A DNA stretch of 64,000 nt from Apoda limacodes (taxonomy: Eukaryota > Arthropoda > Insecta > Lepidoptera > Limacodidae). The notes below the pieces were generated by a model. It saw only the letters and a program-made list of their open reading frames with translations. It had not been told where the DNA came from and ran no database searches. Below, in pieces: positions 11,853-22,125 of this stretch. Every line of letters begins with the position of its first letter. The first letter of the stretch is position 1. A program made the position numbers and the translations under genes. The stretch is taken from contig OX291544.1 of NCBI GenBank assembly GCA_946406115.1, forward strand, positions 24,383,521 to 24,447,520, read 5' to 3'.

Positions 11853-12599
11853 GTAGAAGGATATATTTAAACAGGCATCGAAATAAGTTCAAGTCCAGGT
11901 GGTTATATCTGTGTCGGCCAGCGCTGTTTATAATCAATAGAAATGGGTTCTATTACATGACTATCGGTCAGTAGCTAATCACTTTATCGGTGACCATCGT
12001 CAATATAAGAAAATGTTATGCAAAATAAAGAAGTTAGGACTGTATTATGATAAGTTGAGTTACTATTATATGTTAATTGGATATAAAGTATATAGTATTT
12101 TATTGATATTAAATAGTTAGGTACAAATTGAGGTAGTTGTAAATAGTTTTATATATTATGTGTTATCGTCCTATTATACATATATTGTGCTTTATTTTAT
12201 TATTTAAGTTTTAATATTAGACGACATAATAGATTCTAATTAAACTTTATCAGAACCGACAGAAGGTTAGAAATTAAATTGTTAGAATAGCTTACTATGA
12301 CTTTATTTTGTAATATGACATTTTAGTCTTTCTTGAAATAGTAAAAATGAACTTGTATTTTTTATATCATCTGGTAATTTATTATAGATCTTTGCACCTT
12401 CATACATAATGTTCCGGATGCCGTTGTTGAGGAGGTAATAAGTGGATATTATTATTTGATCGTCTAGTGATTCGGCTGTGCACTTGGGATTTTAGTTTAA
12501 ATGATATCTGAGTATGGATTGTTTTAGTAAGGATTTTCCTGATGAGTAAACATGTTTTAAATTTGTGATAAAGACATTAAACCAGTTTCTTTATAGATT
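11853..12599. other. AT-rich region, possible 3' part of the adjacent LINE relic
   Basis: No clear motif. From about 12250 onward the minus strand may be the degraded C-terminal part of the LINE at 12600-13330, but I could not align it with confidence. Confidence 0.35.
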
Positions 12600-13330
12600 G
12601 TTGCTGTTGAGGTAAGGTAGTCATAGTGAAACAGAAGTTTGATTATTTAATTTTGGGTAATTTGCAGGATTTTAATGTTTGTATTAGCAGCACACCCTCA
12701 TAGCTCGATCAAATAGTCTAATCGGGGTTTGACAATGGAGTTGTAGATGATGTAGCGAACAGGCTTTGGAAAACAGCGAACAGTGCCGCGAAGCGCAAAC
12801 AAGAGAGATGATAGCTTTGACATAATTTGACAAACGGCTGTCGAGAGTAAGGTATTTTTCAGTGTCGACTTTAGTTATTGGTCCGTTGTTTGTTTTTTTT
12901 TTTGTTTTTCGCAATAAAAATCATGTAATTGGTTTTGGCTATATTAAGGGTTAACAAATTTGTTTGGAACCAATTTGAGAGGCAATCAAGATCATTTTGG
13001 GCCCTGTTTATTATAGGTTTGATATGTTTCCATTTTCCTTGAGACCCAGAGTACTTATATTATGTATGTAATTTGGAATAGTAAGGAACCCAAGATGGAT
13101 CCTTAGGGTACTCCGTAAGTGATCTTTTCTGGAGTACTTTGGGCATTATTGACCCTCACAACTTGAAATCTGTTGCTAAGGTATGATTCCAGGATATTGT
13201 ATGCGGTGCCTTTAATACCAATGGAGTAAAGTTTGTTTAAAAGCTTTCTGTGACTAATGGAATCAAAAGCCTTTTTTAAATCTATAAAAATCCCTATCCT
13301 TTCTTAAATTACTAAAGAGCAAGATTTTCT
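12600..13330 (-). pseudogene. LINE reverse-transcriptase relic with internal deletion
   Basis: Minus-strand translation: FIDLKKAFDSISHRKLLNKL (catalytic block A, with the aspartate of FIDLKKAFD), NILESYLSNRFQVVRVNN, then ITYGVP*GSILGS (the YGVPQGSILG block with CAA changed to TAA; stop at 13103-13105), and farther on RAQNDLDCLSNWFQTNLLTL and NIAKTNYMIF. The block that should hold the FADD box is deleted, around 13030-13090. It is a CR1/Jockey-type reverse transcriptase, dead through the stop, the deletion and later frameshifts. The 76-residue frame at 12684-12914 is the downstream remnant of the same element. Confidence 0.85.
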
Positions 13331-13775
13331 TGAAGAACAGAAAAGAGCTTTTAACCTATTTGCTGTGTCGTCCAATTCTATTAAAATATCCTCTTACCCG
13401 GTTTGGACCTTTTCTTTTGGGACTAAGGGACTACTTACCACGATGTAATACATTTGTTTTTTTTTTTTTATTATAGGATAGTTTATTCTAAATTCATTCT
13501 GACTGTTGATTCTATTTGAATTTTAACATTTTGTTTTAGCTAATGACGCAGAATAATTAGTAGAATAATTTTAACGAATTTCCGGTTCGCCTGGTAAATT
13601 TACAGTTTCATTTAATTCACTCTGTAAAGCGATCTGAAATGTGTTCCCAATTATTTAAAAGTATCTTATTACACAATTATTTTTGAATAAAAAAAAAATT
13701 ATGCTGATTTTGTTTGTGTTAGTTTAAGAATTTATTTATCTAATACCTTTAAACGAGCAATTCTTGGATGTTTCT
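13331..13775. other. AT-rich region with T-runs, nothing recognised
   Basis: May include the decayed upstream part of the minus-strand LINE. A T11 run lies near 13457. Confidence 0.35.
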
Positions 13776-14045
13776 TTTTGTAGTCTGAATCTCGGAAACG
13801 GCTCCAACGATTTTCACGAAATTTAGTATGTAGGGGGTTTAAGGGACGATTAATCGATCTAGCTAGGTTTCATTTTTAGAAAACGTCGATTTATCCGTGT
13901 TTTCATGCAATAATGACTGAAAAATATGACTCTGCATGACAACTATTGGCGAGTTGTAATACTATTATTTTTACCGACACTGCAACACTAAAGCTACTTG
14001 ACAATAGATGGCGTCTTTAAGCAACACTAAAGCTACTATACTAAA
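13776..14045 (+). repeat. Dispersed repeat (AAACGGCTCCAACGA type)
   Basis: Contains CTCGGAAACGGCTCCAACGA, TTTCACGAAATTTAGTATGT, AGGGGGTTTAAGGG and TCGATCTAGCTAGG, a combination that I recognise from a common lepidopteran repeat. Near its end a 17-bp motif (GCAACACTAAAGCTACT) occurs twice, at 13982-13998 and 14021-14037. Confidence 0.5.
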
Positions 14046-14048
14046 GCG

Positions 14049-14495
14049 TTGTTAAAAAAATCGGCCAAATGCGAGTCGGACTCAACACACAAAGGGTTCC
14101 GTACCATTATCTATAAAAACGGCAAAAGAATCTCGTTTTTGTATAAAGGGGGAGCCCCCCTTTAATATATGTTTTATTTTAATTTAATTACTTATTTTTA
14201 AATTGACTATATAACTAAATATTCTGTGCATATTTTAAGCGTCTACCTGTTGCCTTTATCAATAACCATCAAAGTCGAGCAAAAAAATCACGTTTGTTGT
14301 ATTGGGGGGCTCCTTTAATAATTATTTTATTCTGTTTTTTTTAGTTTTTGTTGTTATAGCAAAACAGAAATCTTCTGTTAAAATTTCAACTATCTAACTA
14401 TCACGCTTCATGAGATACAGCCTGGTGACAGACGGACGGCCGGACGGACGGATAGCGGAGTCTTTGTAATAGGGTTCCACTATGAACCCTAAGCT
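14049..14495 (-). repeat. GGGTTCCGTA-family repeat, nearly full copy, minus strand
   Basis: On the minus strand it runs from GAACCCTATTAC...ACTCCGCTATCCGTCCGTC through CACCAGGCTGTATCTCATGA and the internal duplicated block (GGGGCTCCC...AACAAACGTGATTTTTTTGC) to GGTACGGAACCCTTTGTGTG and GAGTCCGACTCGCATTTGGC with CGATTTTTTT. It is the same family as the tandem copies at 54884-55812 but in the opposite orientation. Confidence 0.75.
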
Positions 14496-14516
14496 AGCAT
14501 AAAAAATAAAAATACA

Positions 14517-15075
14517 ATGATCCCAACGCCTGATTATTCCGCTTTTAATTTCAATCAATTTGGCGTCTGTGATGTTAAAAAAATCATGCAATCAACTGCA
14601 TCAAATGCCGTCGGAATCGACAGCATTAGCCGTAGTATACTATTTCCAATCCTTGATATTGTCTCCCCAACTATAACACACATCCTTAACGCATCCGCCT
14701 TATCAGGTAAATTCCCTGACTTATGGAAACAAGCAAAAATAATCCCATTGCCAAAAAACTTTATCCTACTCCATTCTCCGACTACCGTCCAATATCCATA
14801 CTACCTTTTCTCGCCAAAGTCTTGGAATGTCTTGTACACTCTCTCTCTCTCTCTCTCTCCTTAACTGTTTTCAATCCGGGTTTCGTCCAGGGCATAGTAT
14901 GGTTACTGCTCTTATAAGATTTTTTGATGACATTTGTCTAGGCATGGATCGTACTGAGCTCACAGTTTTATCTTTACTGGATTTCAGTAATGCATTCAAC
15001 ACTATCGATTTTGATATCTTATTGAGCCAGTTACGGTCCAGTAACATATCTCTATATTATACGGCTTATTTTTAA
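14517..15075 (+). pseudogene. LINE reverse-transcriptase fragment, frameshifted
   Basis: Three frames must be joined. Frame one, 14517-14760: VKKIMQSTASNAVGIDSISR and FPDLWKQAKIIPLPK. Frame two, 14760-14830: FSDYRPISILPFLAKVLECL, the first reverse-transcriptase motif. Frame three, 14860-15065: CFQSGFRPGHSMVTALIRF and LTVLSLLDFSNAFNTIDFDI, the block with the first catalytic aspartate (here DFSNAFN). A (CT)n tract at 14838-14859 lies at one frameshift. The FADD block and the rest of the enzyme are missing, so it cannot be active. Confidence 0.85.
14838..14859. repeat. (CT)n microsatellite
   Basis: About 11 CT units inside the LINE fragment. Replication slippage here probably caused the adjacent frameshift. 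Confidence 0.9.
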
Positions 15076-15224
15076 GATCAATGTTTTTCTCTACCCGATG
15101 GTCGCCTGGCAGAGATCGCTTTTAAGCGATAAGGCCGCCTTATTGTGTGCTTTCCAATATAATGTTATATAATTAGGTTTAAGTAAATTTTTGGTGTGCA
15201 ATAAAGAATACATCTATCTATCTA

Positions 15225-15551
15225 CGGAACCCTAAAAAAAGAGCAAAGCTTGATCCCCAGGTACTGAATATGTTGACCATTAGTTAGAAATTTTCAATAC
15301 CACTCACTTAATCGAGAAACTTGACCTTGGAAAGTATTTTACTGAGAGTATCGATGAACTCTGTGTTAAGAAAGACCATCATTTTTGATTATTTTTTATT
15401 TAATTTAAGCTGCTGGTAACTGCTCGCACTGCACGACGGCTGACTAATAAGGTTCGTACTGCCTTATCGGATATCTCACTACATTCGTTGCGCTTTGCGT
15501 CAGCTCAAAGTCTGGAAAATAGGATAATAAGAAAGAATATCTCGACTTAAC
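15225..15551. other. Spacer between two tail-to-tail LINEs
   Basis: About 330 bases separating the 3' ends of two convergent LINEs. It starts with CGGAACCCTAAAAAA, the edge of a minus-strand GGGTTCCG-type repeat. Bases 15400-15500 hold a slightly GC-richer stretch that I cannot identify. Confidence 0.4.
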
Positions 15552-15807
15552 GTATATTATTATAATATACTTTATTGCGCATAAATAATACAAAAACAAT
15601 TAAACAATAAAAGTAATAACAAATTGGCGGTCTTATCGCTAATGAGCGATCTCTTCCAGACAACCTTTGGGTAGAGGAGACTTTATAAAATTATTGAGTA
15701 GAATGTGCTAACTGAAACTTAAAATAATATATACATTTATAGCAATAGCTAAATTTATATACATATGAATAATAAATAATACTTATACGTACAAACATCT
15801 AAACAAA

Positions 15808-15811
<4 letters not shown>

Positions 15812-15841
<30 letters not shown>
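15812..15841. repeat. (AT)n microsatellite
   Basis: About 15 AT units inside the 3' UTR of the minus-strand LINE. Confidence 0.9.
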
Positions 15842-15843
<2 letters not shown>

Positions 15844-15938
15844 AATACATAACAAAAAATAAAAATAAAAATAAATAAATACACAAACTACATACATCTT
15901 AAATGATATAGATGAATAAACAGTGTTGATGAGACAGC

Positions 15939-16547
15939 TTAAATTTTTAAGTAATGTGTGATTACGAGATTTTTAAATATTCTTAAAGTTTGTGCTTTTT
16001 TGACATCAAAGGGTAAACTATTCCATAGCCTTATGGCTGTGACAGTGAATGAGTCATTATATGCTTGCGAATAATGTGTTGGGGTTTTCAGCATCATGTT
16101 TGTAGTGGCGCGATGAGCTGTAGAGCCTATAAAATTGAAACGCTCTTTCAAGTATAACGGAGTAGACGGATTGAACAGTACGTTGTAGAGAAGAAACAGA
16201 AAATGAGTATTCCGGCGAAGGCGAATTGGGAGCCACTTGAGTTTTAATCGAAATTCGGATATATGATCATATTTACGTAAACCAAATATGTATCTAATAC
16301 ATAGGTTCTGGAGTCGCTCAAGCTTATTTAATTGCTCCTCAGTAAGGTCAAGATAGCTAGCATCCGCATAATCAAGGACAGGTAGCAGTAGTGATTTAGC
16401 CAGTGCAATTTTAGTGGTAATGGGCAAGAAGTTACGCAATCTGCTAATAGATTTAGCTGTAGCAAATATTTTTCTGCTAACTTCTTTTAATTGTGGTTCC
16501 CACGAAAATGTCTGGTCTATGATGATATTAAGTAACAAATAATCCAA
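15939..16547 (-). pseudogene. LINE C-terminal domain after reverse transcriptase
   Basis: About 200 uninterrupted codons: IIIDQTFSWEPQLKEVSRKI, then LAKSLLLPVLDYADASYLDL, KLERLQNLCIRYIFGLRK, FLFLLYNVLFNP and AIRLWNSLPFDVKKAQTLRI with FKNLVITHYL at the end. This is the conserved region downstream of the catalytic domain in CR1/Jockey elements (thumb and a C-terminal region ending in the RLWNSLP motif). There is no true ATG at the 5' side; the frame opens with TTG and the preceding codons fall in another frame. It is 5'-truncated, so it encodes no complete enzyme. The C-terminus itself looks intact. Confidence 0.85.
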
Positions 16548-16559
16548 TTAATTCACGAT

Positions 16560-17270
16560 TAATATTCATTTCATCGGTAGACACTTATTTTATGTAGATA
16601 TTTCTTCTATCTTGACATCAAGTCTCACAGGTATATGATCAGTTTTTTTATTGTTCCCTATATTTTCAATGTAACATGTTGCTTCTTGCCAAATTTCATG
16701 ATTCTAGGTCAATGGGATGTACTCCATAGATTTTAATTTATTAGAGTCACAATATGCAACAAAAATGATCATATTATGGGCATATTTCTTTATTGCATTG
16801 ACTTAGAAGCTTGATTTTCTTACAGCTTTAAGTGATTAACTTCAACTTAATACCTACACTTCTCCGATCTTGAGTAAAGGGTCTCGTCTCGGGACAGACA
16901 GACAAACTTTTTTAATATGTTATAGCTACAAAATAAACGAATTTTGGATTTTTTCCTATATTTGTGATGTAAGATTGCTGCGTGTCAAATTTCATGATTC
17001 TAGGACAACGGAGAGTACCCCATATGTTTTGATTTATTTGTGAATGCCAAAACATGAGACAAAATAGACCGTATTTTGGCCGTATTTTTTTATTGCGTTG
17101 GCCAAGAAGCTTGAATTTAAAAAAGATTCAAGGCACCACAAACCTTAGTATTTGATATCAATTTCAACCTTCACGCGATCCTGAGAAAAAGGGTCTTGAC
17201 AAACAGACAGACGGACAACAAAGTTCCTTTTTCCCCTTTGAGGTACGGAACCCAAAAAAAAAACCGGACA
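16560..17270 (+). repeat. Two tandem copies of a dispersed repeat
   Basis: Copy one (about 16600-16900) and copy two (about 16935-17265) share GCTTCTTGCCAAATTTCATG (GTGTCAAATTTCATG in copy two), ATTCTAGG(T/A)CAA, GTAC(T/C)CCATA, TTATTGC(A/G)TTG and GAAGCTTGA in the same order. Each ends in a CTTGAC/GGGACAGACAGACAAAC motif. Copy two ends TTGAGGTACGGAACCC, linking this family to the GGTTCCGTA group. Other fragments are at 17690-17800, 18876-19092 and 29850-30030. Confidence 0.7.
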
Positions 17271-18255
17271 AGTACAAAACTAACTCGCGCACCGAAGATT
17301 CCATTAAAACTTGTATTTAAATAATAATATGTAGTTCGTCCATAACGGAAATCAGCGAGGTAACTATCGACGCTAAATTTCAATTCCACTGAAAATTTGG
17401 CATCCAATTAGACCACTTGTAACATGTTTTTCTACCACAAAATCAAATAGAATCATTAGATAACCCACCACGAAATATAATTTCCATGTATTTTCATGTG
17501 CAGGCTTTTATACGAGATAATTTAAAATTGCCTTACGATCGAAATTGGGATTGTCGCATATCGACAGCTTAAGACAAGTTTATCCACCAAAATGGTATTA
17601 TCGGACAAACTTAACTTTGCAATGGAAAAATGTTCTCTCATACCTTTAAACGTCACGTTAAATTCTCCAACAGCAAATGTAAGTTTGATGTCGATACCTT
17701 GCTAGTTGCCTGATTTCATGATGCTAGGTCAAAAAGCTGTGTGAACTGTAAAAAAATAAGTTTCTGAGTCAACGTAATAAATAAATCCAGCCATTTGCCT
17801 ACAAGTCCGATCGGAATCCGTTTACTTTTTAAGGAAAAAAAATGAAAACATGATGTTTTATGATTTTTAAAGTTTAACAGGTACATTAGGACCCCGTAAA
17901 GTGCTCCCGATGCCCATCTAGAAATAAGTGCCGTGGGGTAAAAAGAGGTGATTTTTTTTCCATTTCTGGCTTACTGTGTCACTCTATCGAAAATCACCTC
18001 TACAAAAATGTAGGTCTAGTAAAAATCTACAACTTTTAAGACACTTTTTACCATAACCTTAAAATTTATGAGATATTTGCATATATCGCGTTTTTTTCAT
18101 TTTTTTTGGTTTTTTTATTTTTCAGGGCTGCAAAAATGTTCTGATTTTCATGAAACTAGAGGAAATTAATCTTTAAAATACATGTAATAACTAGAAAAAT
18201 TTAAATTAGATTTTAAGTTAATAACAGAAAGAAATGGAATTCATTCCTGCCTAAT
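17271..18255. other. Repeat fragments in AT-rich DNA
   Basis: A small fragment of the preceding family lies at 17690-17800 (TTGCCTGATTTCATGATGCT, AGGTCAAAAAG). The rest shows no recognisable element or open frame. Confidence 0.4.
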
Positions 18256-18261
18256 CTAGTT

Positions 18262-18605
18262 TTTCAACCGACTTCAAAAAAGGAGGAGGTTCTCAATTCA
18301 ACTGTATTTTTTTTATGTTTGTTACCTCAGAACTTTCGACTGGGTGAACCGATTTTGATGATTCTTTTTTTATTTTGAAAGCTGGTGCTGCCCGTGTAGT
18401 CCCATTTCAATTTGTTCCAGTTCTAACCACGGCATCCATGAGAAAACCATATAAGTCTTCATTTTTATGTGGATGATTGTAAAACTTTTAGTTACTAGTA
18501 AGAATGTTTTTAGTGTTCGAAAAAAGCAATTTGGCACTAAAAAGTAAAAAATAAAAACTTTGTAACAAAACCAAACAACCGGCTTCAAAAAGCTTGTTAA
18601 TTCAT
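18262..18605 (+). repeat. Dispersed repeat (CAACCGACTTCAAAAAAGG type)
   Basis: Begins TTTTCAACCGACTTCAAAAA and AGGAGGAGGTTCTCAATTC, then GACTGGGTGAACCGATTTTG and GTGTAGTCCCATTTCAATTT, and closes with AACAACCGGCTTCAAAAAGC. This is a very common lepidopteran repeat. A second, shorter copy is at 59785-59975. A conceptual minus-strand frame inside it is not a gene. Confidence 0.7.
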
Positions 18606-18806
18606 TATTCAATAACATAAAATAATAAAAAAGTTAAAGTTAAAAATGTATGTCAAGGTTCTGTTAAAAAAAACATAAAACAATAATTTAAATGTTACTT
18701 TTTTCGTTAAAGGTTCTGCATTTATAATAAATTAATCCTGTTAACCTTTAAAATCATAAAAATTCAGGTTTAAATTTTTTTGTCCCAAATAGGATTCCGA
18801 TTGATC

Positions 18807-18875
18807 TATATTTTGACACTCCCAAATAAATTAAAAGCAATTATTTTTTGATTTATTTGGGAGTGTCAAAATATA
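18807..18875. repeat. Perfect 25-bp inverted repeat with 19-base spacer
   Basis: Arm one at 18807-18831 and arm two at 18851-18875 are exact reverse complements (core GACACTCCCAAATAAAT and ATTTATTTGGGAGTGTC). Arm two is the start of the repeat copy that continues to 19092, so arm one is an inverted duplicate of that start. Confidence 0.9.
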
Positions 18876-19092
18876 CAAATGCCTGGATTTGTTTATTACT
18901 TTGACTTCGCTTTGATCGCGCTAACCTAGCACCTTGATTTTTATACAGCTTCAAGTGGCCATATACCTTAGAATTGAATATTAATAAAACTAGACTCCAT
19001 GCGCTACCTGAAAATGTGCTCCATGCGCTAAATGGTCTTGACAGAACGACACAAAAACAGACGAGCAACAAAGTGATCCCATAAGGGTTAAA
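18876..19092 (+). repeat. Fragment of the 16.6-kb repeat family
   Basis: Keeps the late part of the family: CACCTTGATTTTTATACAGC, TTCAAGTGGCCATATACCTT, AGAATTGAATATTAAT, GGTCTTGACAGAACGACAC and AACAAAGTGATCCCATAAGG. An internal short duplication (CTCCATGCGCTA occurs at 18995 and 19019) is present. Confidence 0.65.
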
Positions 19093-20745
19093 ACATTACA
19101 CCCATTTTTCTTGCAACTCTACTAACATAACTTCGGTTTAAAGAATCTTTATTTACTCAAAAGAACATTTACACATTTACTTATATGAGTAAACTTAAAT
19201 TAAAATGAGGTTTCCATATTTTATGAATCTAGATACAATAGACATTTTAAATTAATATATGACAAACATAGGTACATATTTATTTATTAGTGACTGAGAC
19301 AGCTAATCGATAATCCAGTTGAACGTTTATTGAAATTTATTGAAAGTTGAATAAGTGGGTGGTGCATATTGGTGCGACCGGCTAGCTTGTTACGTACGAT
19401 GGTGATGGTAAAAAAAGGTGTGTGTACACTAAAACGTATTGATAGGCATAATATGTGGTCTTAATCGTATATAATATAAATAGGGTATATGTACATGAGT
19501 TAGTTTAATGTCATTTGTTTGAGCTAATTATGTACTTAAGTACTGTTATATTGTAGGGTGAAGCTAAGTGCTTATACATATTTATGGATGTATAAGTTAA
19601 CGGTAGGTAATAAAGTTTGTGGTATTATGTAGGTTAAGTAGGTAATTACGTAGTAGTTAAGTATTACCTATTAATGATTTACTTTTATTAGTGGCAATTT
19701 TAGCGATCTTAGAGTAGTAGTATAGAGTTTTGTTTAGAAAATATATTACACCTTGTCATTTTCTGTAGATATAGGTAGGGTAGGTAACCTATCTATTATT
19801 TTTTTATTTGTTACTAATGTATTCAAAAGATAATTTATAATTTCTATACTAATATAATAATGTAAGAGTGTTTGTTCACGGTATGACCATTGGGTAGATT
19901 AGGTATAAAAAAATAAAAATAAAACTAACAAAAAAAAAAGTATGCGTGTGATGAGTACAGAGCAAACTACTTGTTATATACCTACTTCAGTGAATTGATA
20001 TGATGTGTTTTATCGTGATATGGTAAGGTGATAATAGCTTCTAAGTAAAGTATTGTTTAAAATATTTTATATCCAATTTAACAAAACATGTTTAAAATTA
20101 TATTTAAACTTTGAAAAATTGAGTCACTAGTCTAAAATCTGTAAAAAAGTGATGGATTGGCATTGAATTCATTCATTTCCCACATCGTTCCTTTTCCTAA
20201 ATTTAGCAAGAAGCTCTGAAACCAACCAAACTTTAAGTTACTTGGAATCCATAAAAATGCTATAAATTTGTCTTACCAAAAGAAAGGACCAATGGATTTG
20301 TAAAAACAACTGTTCATTTACTTAATATTTAGCTTGGAAATGTAGGTAACTACCAATATAAAAGCTTGTACTAGCAGAAAGGTAATAATTCAACCATATA
20401 ACAAATAGGAAAAAACACTAAACTTATAAACTCTGTCTTCTGGAAAAAATACAACAATACCTCAATATAGCTTTGTTAGTGAGTACTTGAATCTGAAGCA
20501 CCACGTGACCTTAATAGCAACCTAAAAGTGAACTAAGGAAACAGACTATAGCCAAATTGACTTAAACATTTAAGAAAAAAACAAGTCAAAGTGCTTTTCT
20601 TGTCTACACGTACTTTGCCCGTGTTGTACGATTTTACGAACGAATATATCCGATATCCATTGTACAAAGCTTAATCATATATATTAAGATATAATGCCAT
20701 TTAGCTTTACTGAATACACAATCGGCGGTTTAAATCCGCTAAAAT
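19093..20745. other. AT-rich region, no gene recognised
   Basis: No open frame with a motif and no repeat that I can name. Rich in TAGGTA/TACCTA short motifs that are common background in lepidopteran DNA. Confidence 0.4.
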
Positions 20746-20880
20746 CCGAAAATCAAAGAGCTGTCAAGCGCACGATTTTGCAGACCTGTTTTACTCGACG
20801 CGTTCAATTTACTTTTCTATATCAAGCTTAGACTTGACGGGTGCGATTTGTTTTCTAGATTTGAAGCTTAATCACGTTCA
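20746..20880 (+). repeat. Dispersed repeat, pair with 29017-29100
   Basis: GAAAATCAAAGAGCTGTCAA, CACGATTTTGCAGACCTGTT and TTCTAGATTTGAAGCTTA recur in diverged form at 29017-29100 (GAAAATCAAAGATCTGTCAG, CACGATTTTACGGGCCT, TTCTAGATTTGAGGCTAA). Class unknown. Confidence 0.55.
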
Positions 20881-21094
20881 AGTGTTTTTGCAAACTCGAT
20901 GGATCACAAACTCACTGAGGAGTAGTAAAAAATGATTGCGATAAGCATTATTGGAGTTTTTTCTTAATAATTAATAAGTAACTAAAATGTTTGTTTTAAA
21001 TTATTGTTGAGAAAAGCTTGTTTAGTTTTTAAAAGTTAGCTTTTGTGTAAAACCTAGGCCGTGTTTATATAAACAGTAGACCATATTGTGTATA
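20881..21094. other. AT-rich spacer
   Basis: Nothing recognised. Confidence 0.35.
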
Positions 21095-21475
21095 AAATGA
21101 CTCGAGTTTGTAATTTCCGTTCTGCCCGTGTTACACACAATGTTTTTCGTCACATTTGCGAGTAAATAAATGCATTTATATGGCGACTAAATAAATAAAC
21201 TTATCAAAACACAATTGAAATGGCGGGAATAGAATTTGAGAAAACAATGTCACCGCAAGATGGCGCTAAATATCTTGAGAATTTATAAATATAAAAGTAT
21301 TGACCAAAGTTAAAGCTCGAGATTGCTCGCTTATAGTGTACGTGTAGTATTTTGAACAGACAGCTTTTTGAAGTATGTATTACTGGATAGAATAGGCGCG
21401 TCAATACCGCCCCGGAGTTCTGTAAACGCAAGCTTTGCTTTGAAAAAAGTATAACTTACAAAGAAAAAGCCCGCG
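21095..21475 (+). repeat. Dispersed repeat shared with 54113-54365 and 34690-35005
   Basis: Starts ATGACTCGAGTTTGTAATTT, continues with CAATGTTTTTCGTCACATTT, AGTAAATAAAT, AAATGGCGGGAATAG, GATAGAATAGGCGCGTCAAT and ACCGCC, and ends AAGAAAAAGCCCGCGGG. The 54-kb copy keeps the same order in the same orientation. The 34.7-kb copy is inverted. Short and non-coding, probably a non-autonomous transposon; I could not define its termini. Confidence 0.65.
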
Positions 21476-21740
21476 GGACACCCGCATTGCGTGCACGGAA
21501 TATATTTTTTATCTTAATGAGATCCATGTTTTGTACCAAATTAGATTTTTAGATTTTTTTTTATTAGACGAGCATGATTTATTTATTTTTAGTATCTGTG
21601 TTCTTAGTTTCTGCACACTGTTATCCTTGTAACATATCTTGCCATTCACATTTTTTTCTGGTTTTAACGTCTAACGTCCAAGTTTGGCACCCGTAGGTTT
21701 AATATGCAGCGGTGGCTGCGATTTGAAAAATTCTATATTA

Positions 21741-21910
21741 GCTCAGTGATTTTTTCCAGCTGACTTCTATTCTTCTATCTATTTCTACCTTTTGTCGAGA
21801 TTCGTTTTTAATCCAACATTTAGACCTACTGGCCTGATGTAGGTCGTTTATTATGCTATTTAATTGTTGTGGATTCTCCGACAGCAGAATGATGTCGTCA
21901 GCGAATTTAG
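21741..21910 (-). pseudogene. RTE-type LINE relic with FADD box
   Basis: Minus-strand frame: SKFADDIILLSENPQQLNSI (catalytic FADD at 21894-21905), INDLHQASRSKCWIKNE, then KVEIDRRIEVSWKKSLS. In intact elements the segment between the SR.K line and EIDRRI is much longer, so an internal deletion has joined the two parts. Truncated at both ends. Confidence 0.75.
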
Positions 21911-21989
21911 ACAATTACAATTCGTACTGATTGCCTTGTATTTAGAAAAAATATATAAAGACAAAATAGATTCTGCAGTATAGGAGTCT

Positions 21990-22125
21990 TCAAGAAAGAA
22001 GTTATTAGATTTTTGAAAGATCGGCAACGCTTGAGTGATACCCCTGGTGTTGCAAGCGTCCATAGGCTATGGTGACCGCTTACCATCAGGCGGACCATAA
22101 GTTTGTTTGCCATCTTAGTTGTATG
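21990..22125 (+). repeat. SINE-like repeat (ACCATCAGGCGG family), well-kept 3' part
   Basis: GATCGGCAACGCTTGAGTGA, CCCCTGGTGTTGCAAGCGTC, CATAGGCTATGGTGACCGCT, TACCATCAGGCGGACCATAA and GTTTGTTTGCCATCTTAG with an A-run. This is the best copy in the window for reading the family core. Confidence 0.75.

Larger units (their letters stand above)
14517..15224 (+). mobile_element. CR1-type LINE, 5'-truncated and internally deleted
   Basis: Coding from 14517 to about 15065 is followed directly by the element's own 3' UTR. The 3' end is diagnostic: GGTCGCCTGGCAGAGATCGC, a small hairpin ATCGCT/AGCGAT at 15115-15130, GGCCGCCTTATTGTGTGC, an AATAAAG polyadenylation-like signal near 15202 and an (ATCT)n tail at 15211-15224. 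Everything between the first catalytic aspartate block and the 3' UTR is deleted. The related but distinct element at 15552-16548 carries the same hairpin. Confidence 0.85.
15552..16548 (-). mobile_element. CR1-type LINE, 3' third, minus strand
   Basis: A coding C-terminus (15939-16547) is followed on the minus strand by a 3' UTR containing an (AT)n tract and ending in CAACCTTTGGG...GAGATCGCTCATTAGCGAT, GACCGCCAATTTG, GCGCAATAAAGTATATT. The hairpin ATCGCT/AGCGAT and the ACCGCC motif are shared with the plus-strand element that ends at 15224. The element is 5'-truncated at about 16548, consistent with incomplete reverse transcription. Confidence 0.85.

Noticed and set aside
14400..14495. GACGGACGGCCGGACGGACGG as a regulatory GC box cluster
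   Set aside because: It is the CCGTCCGTC tract that every copy of the GGGTTCCGTA repeat carries.
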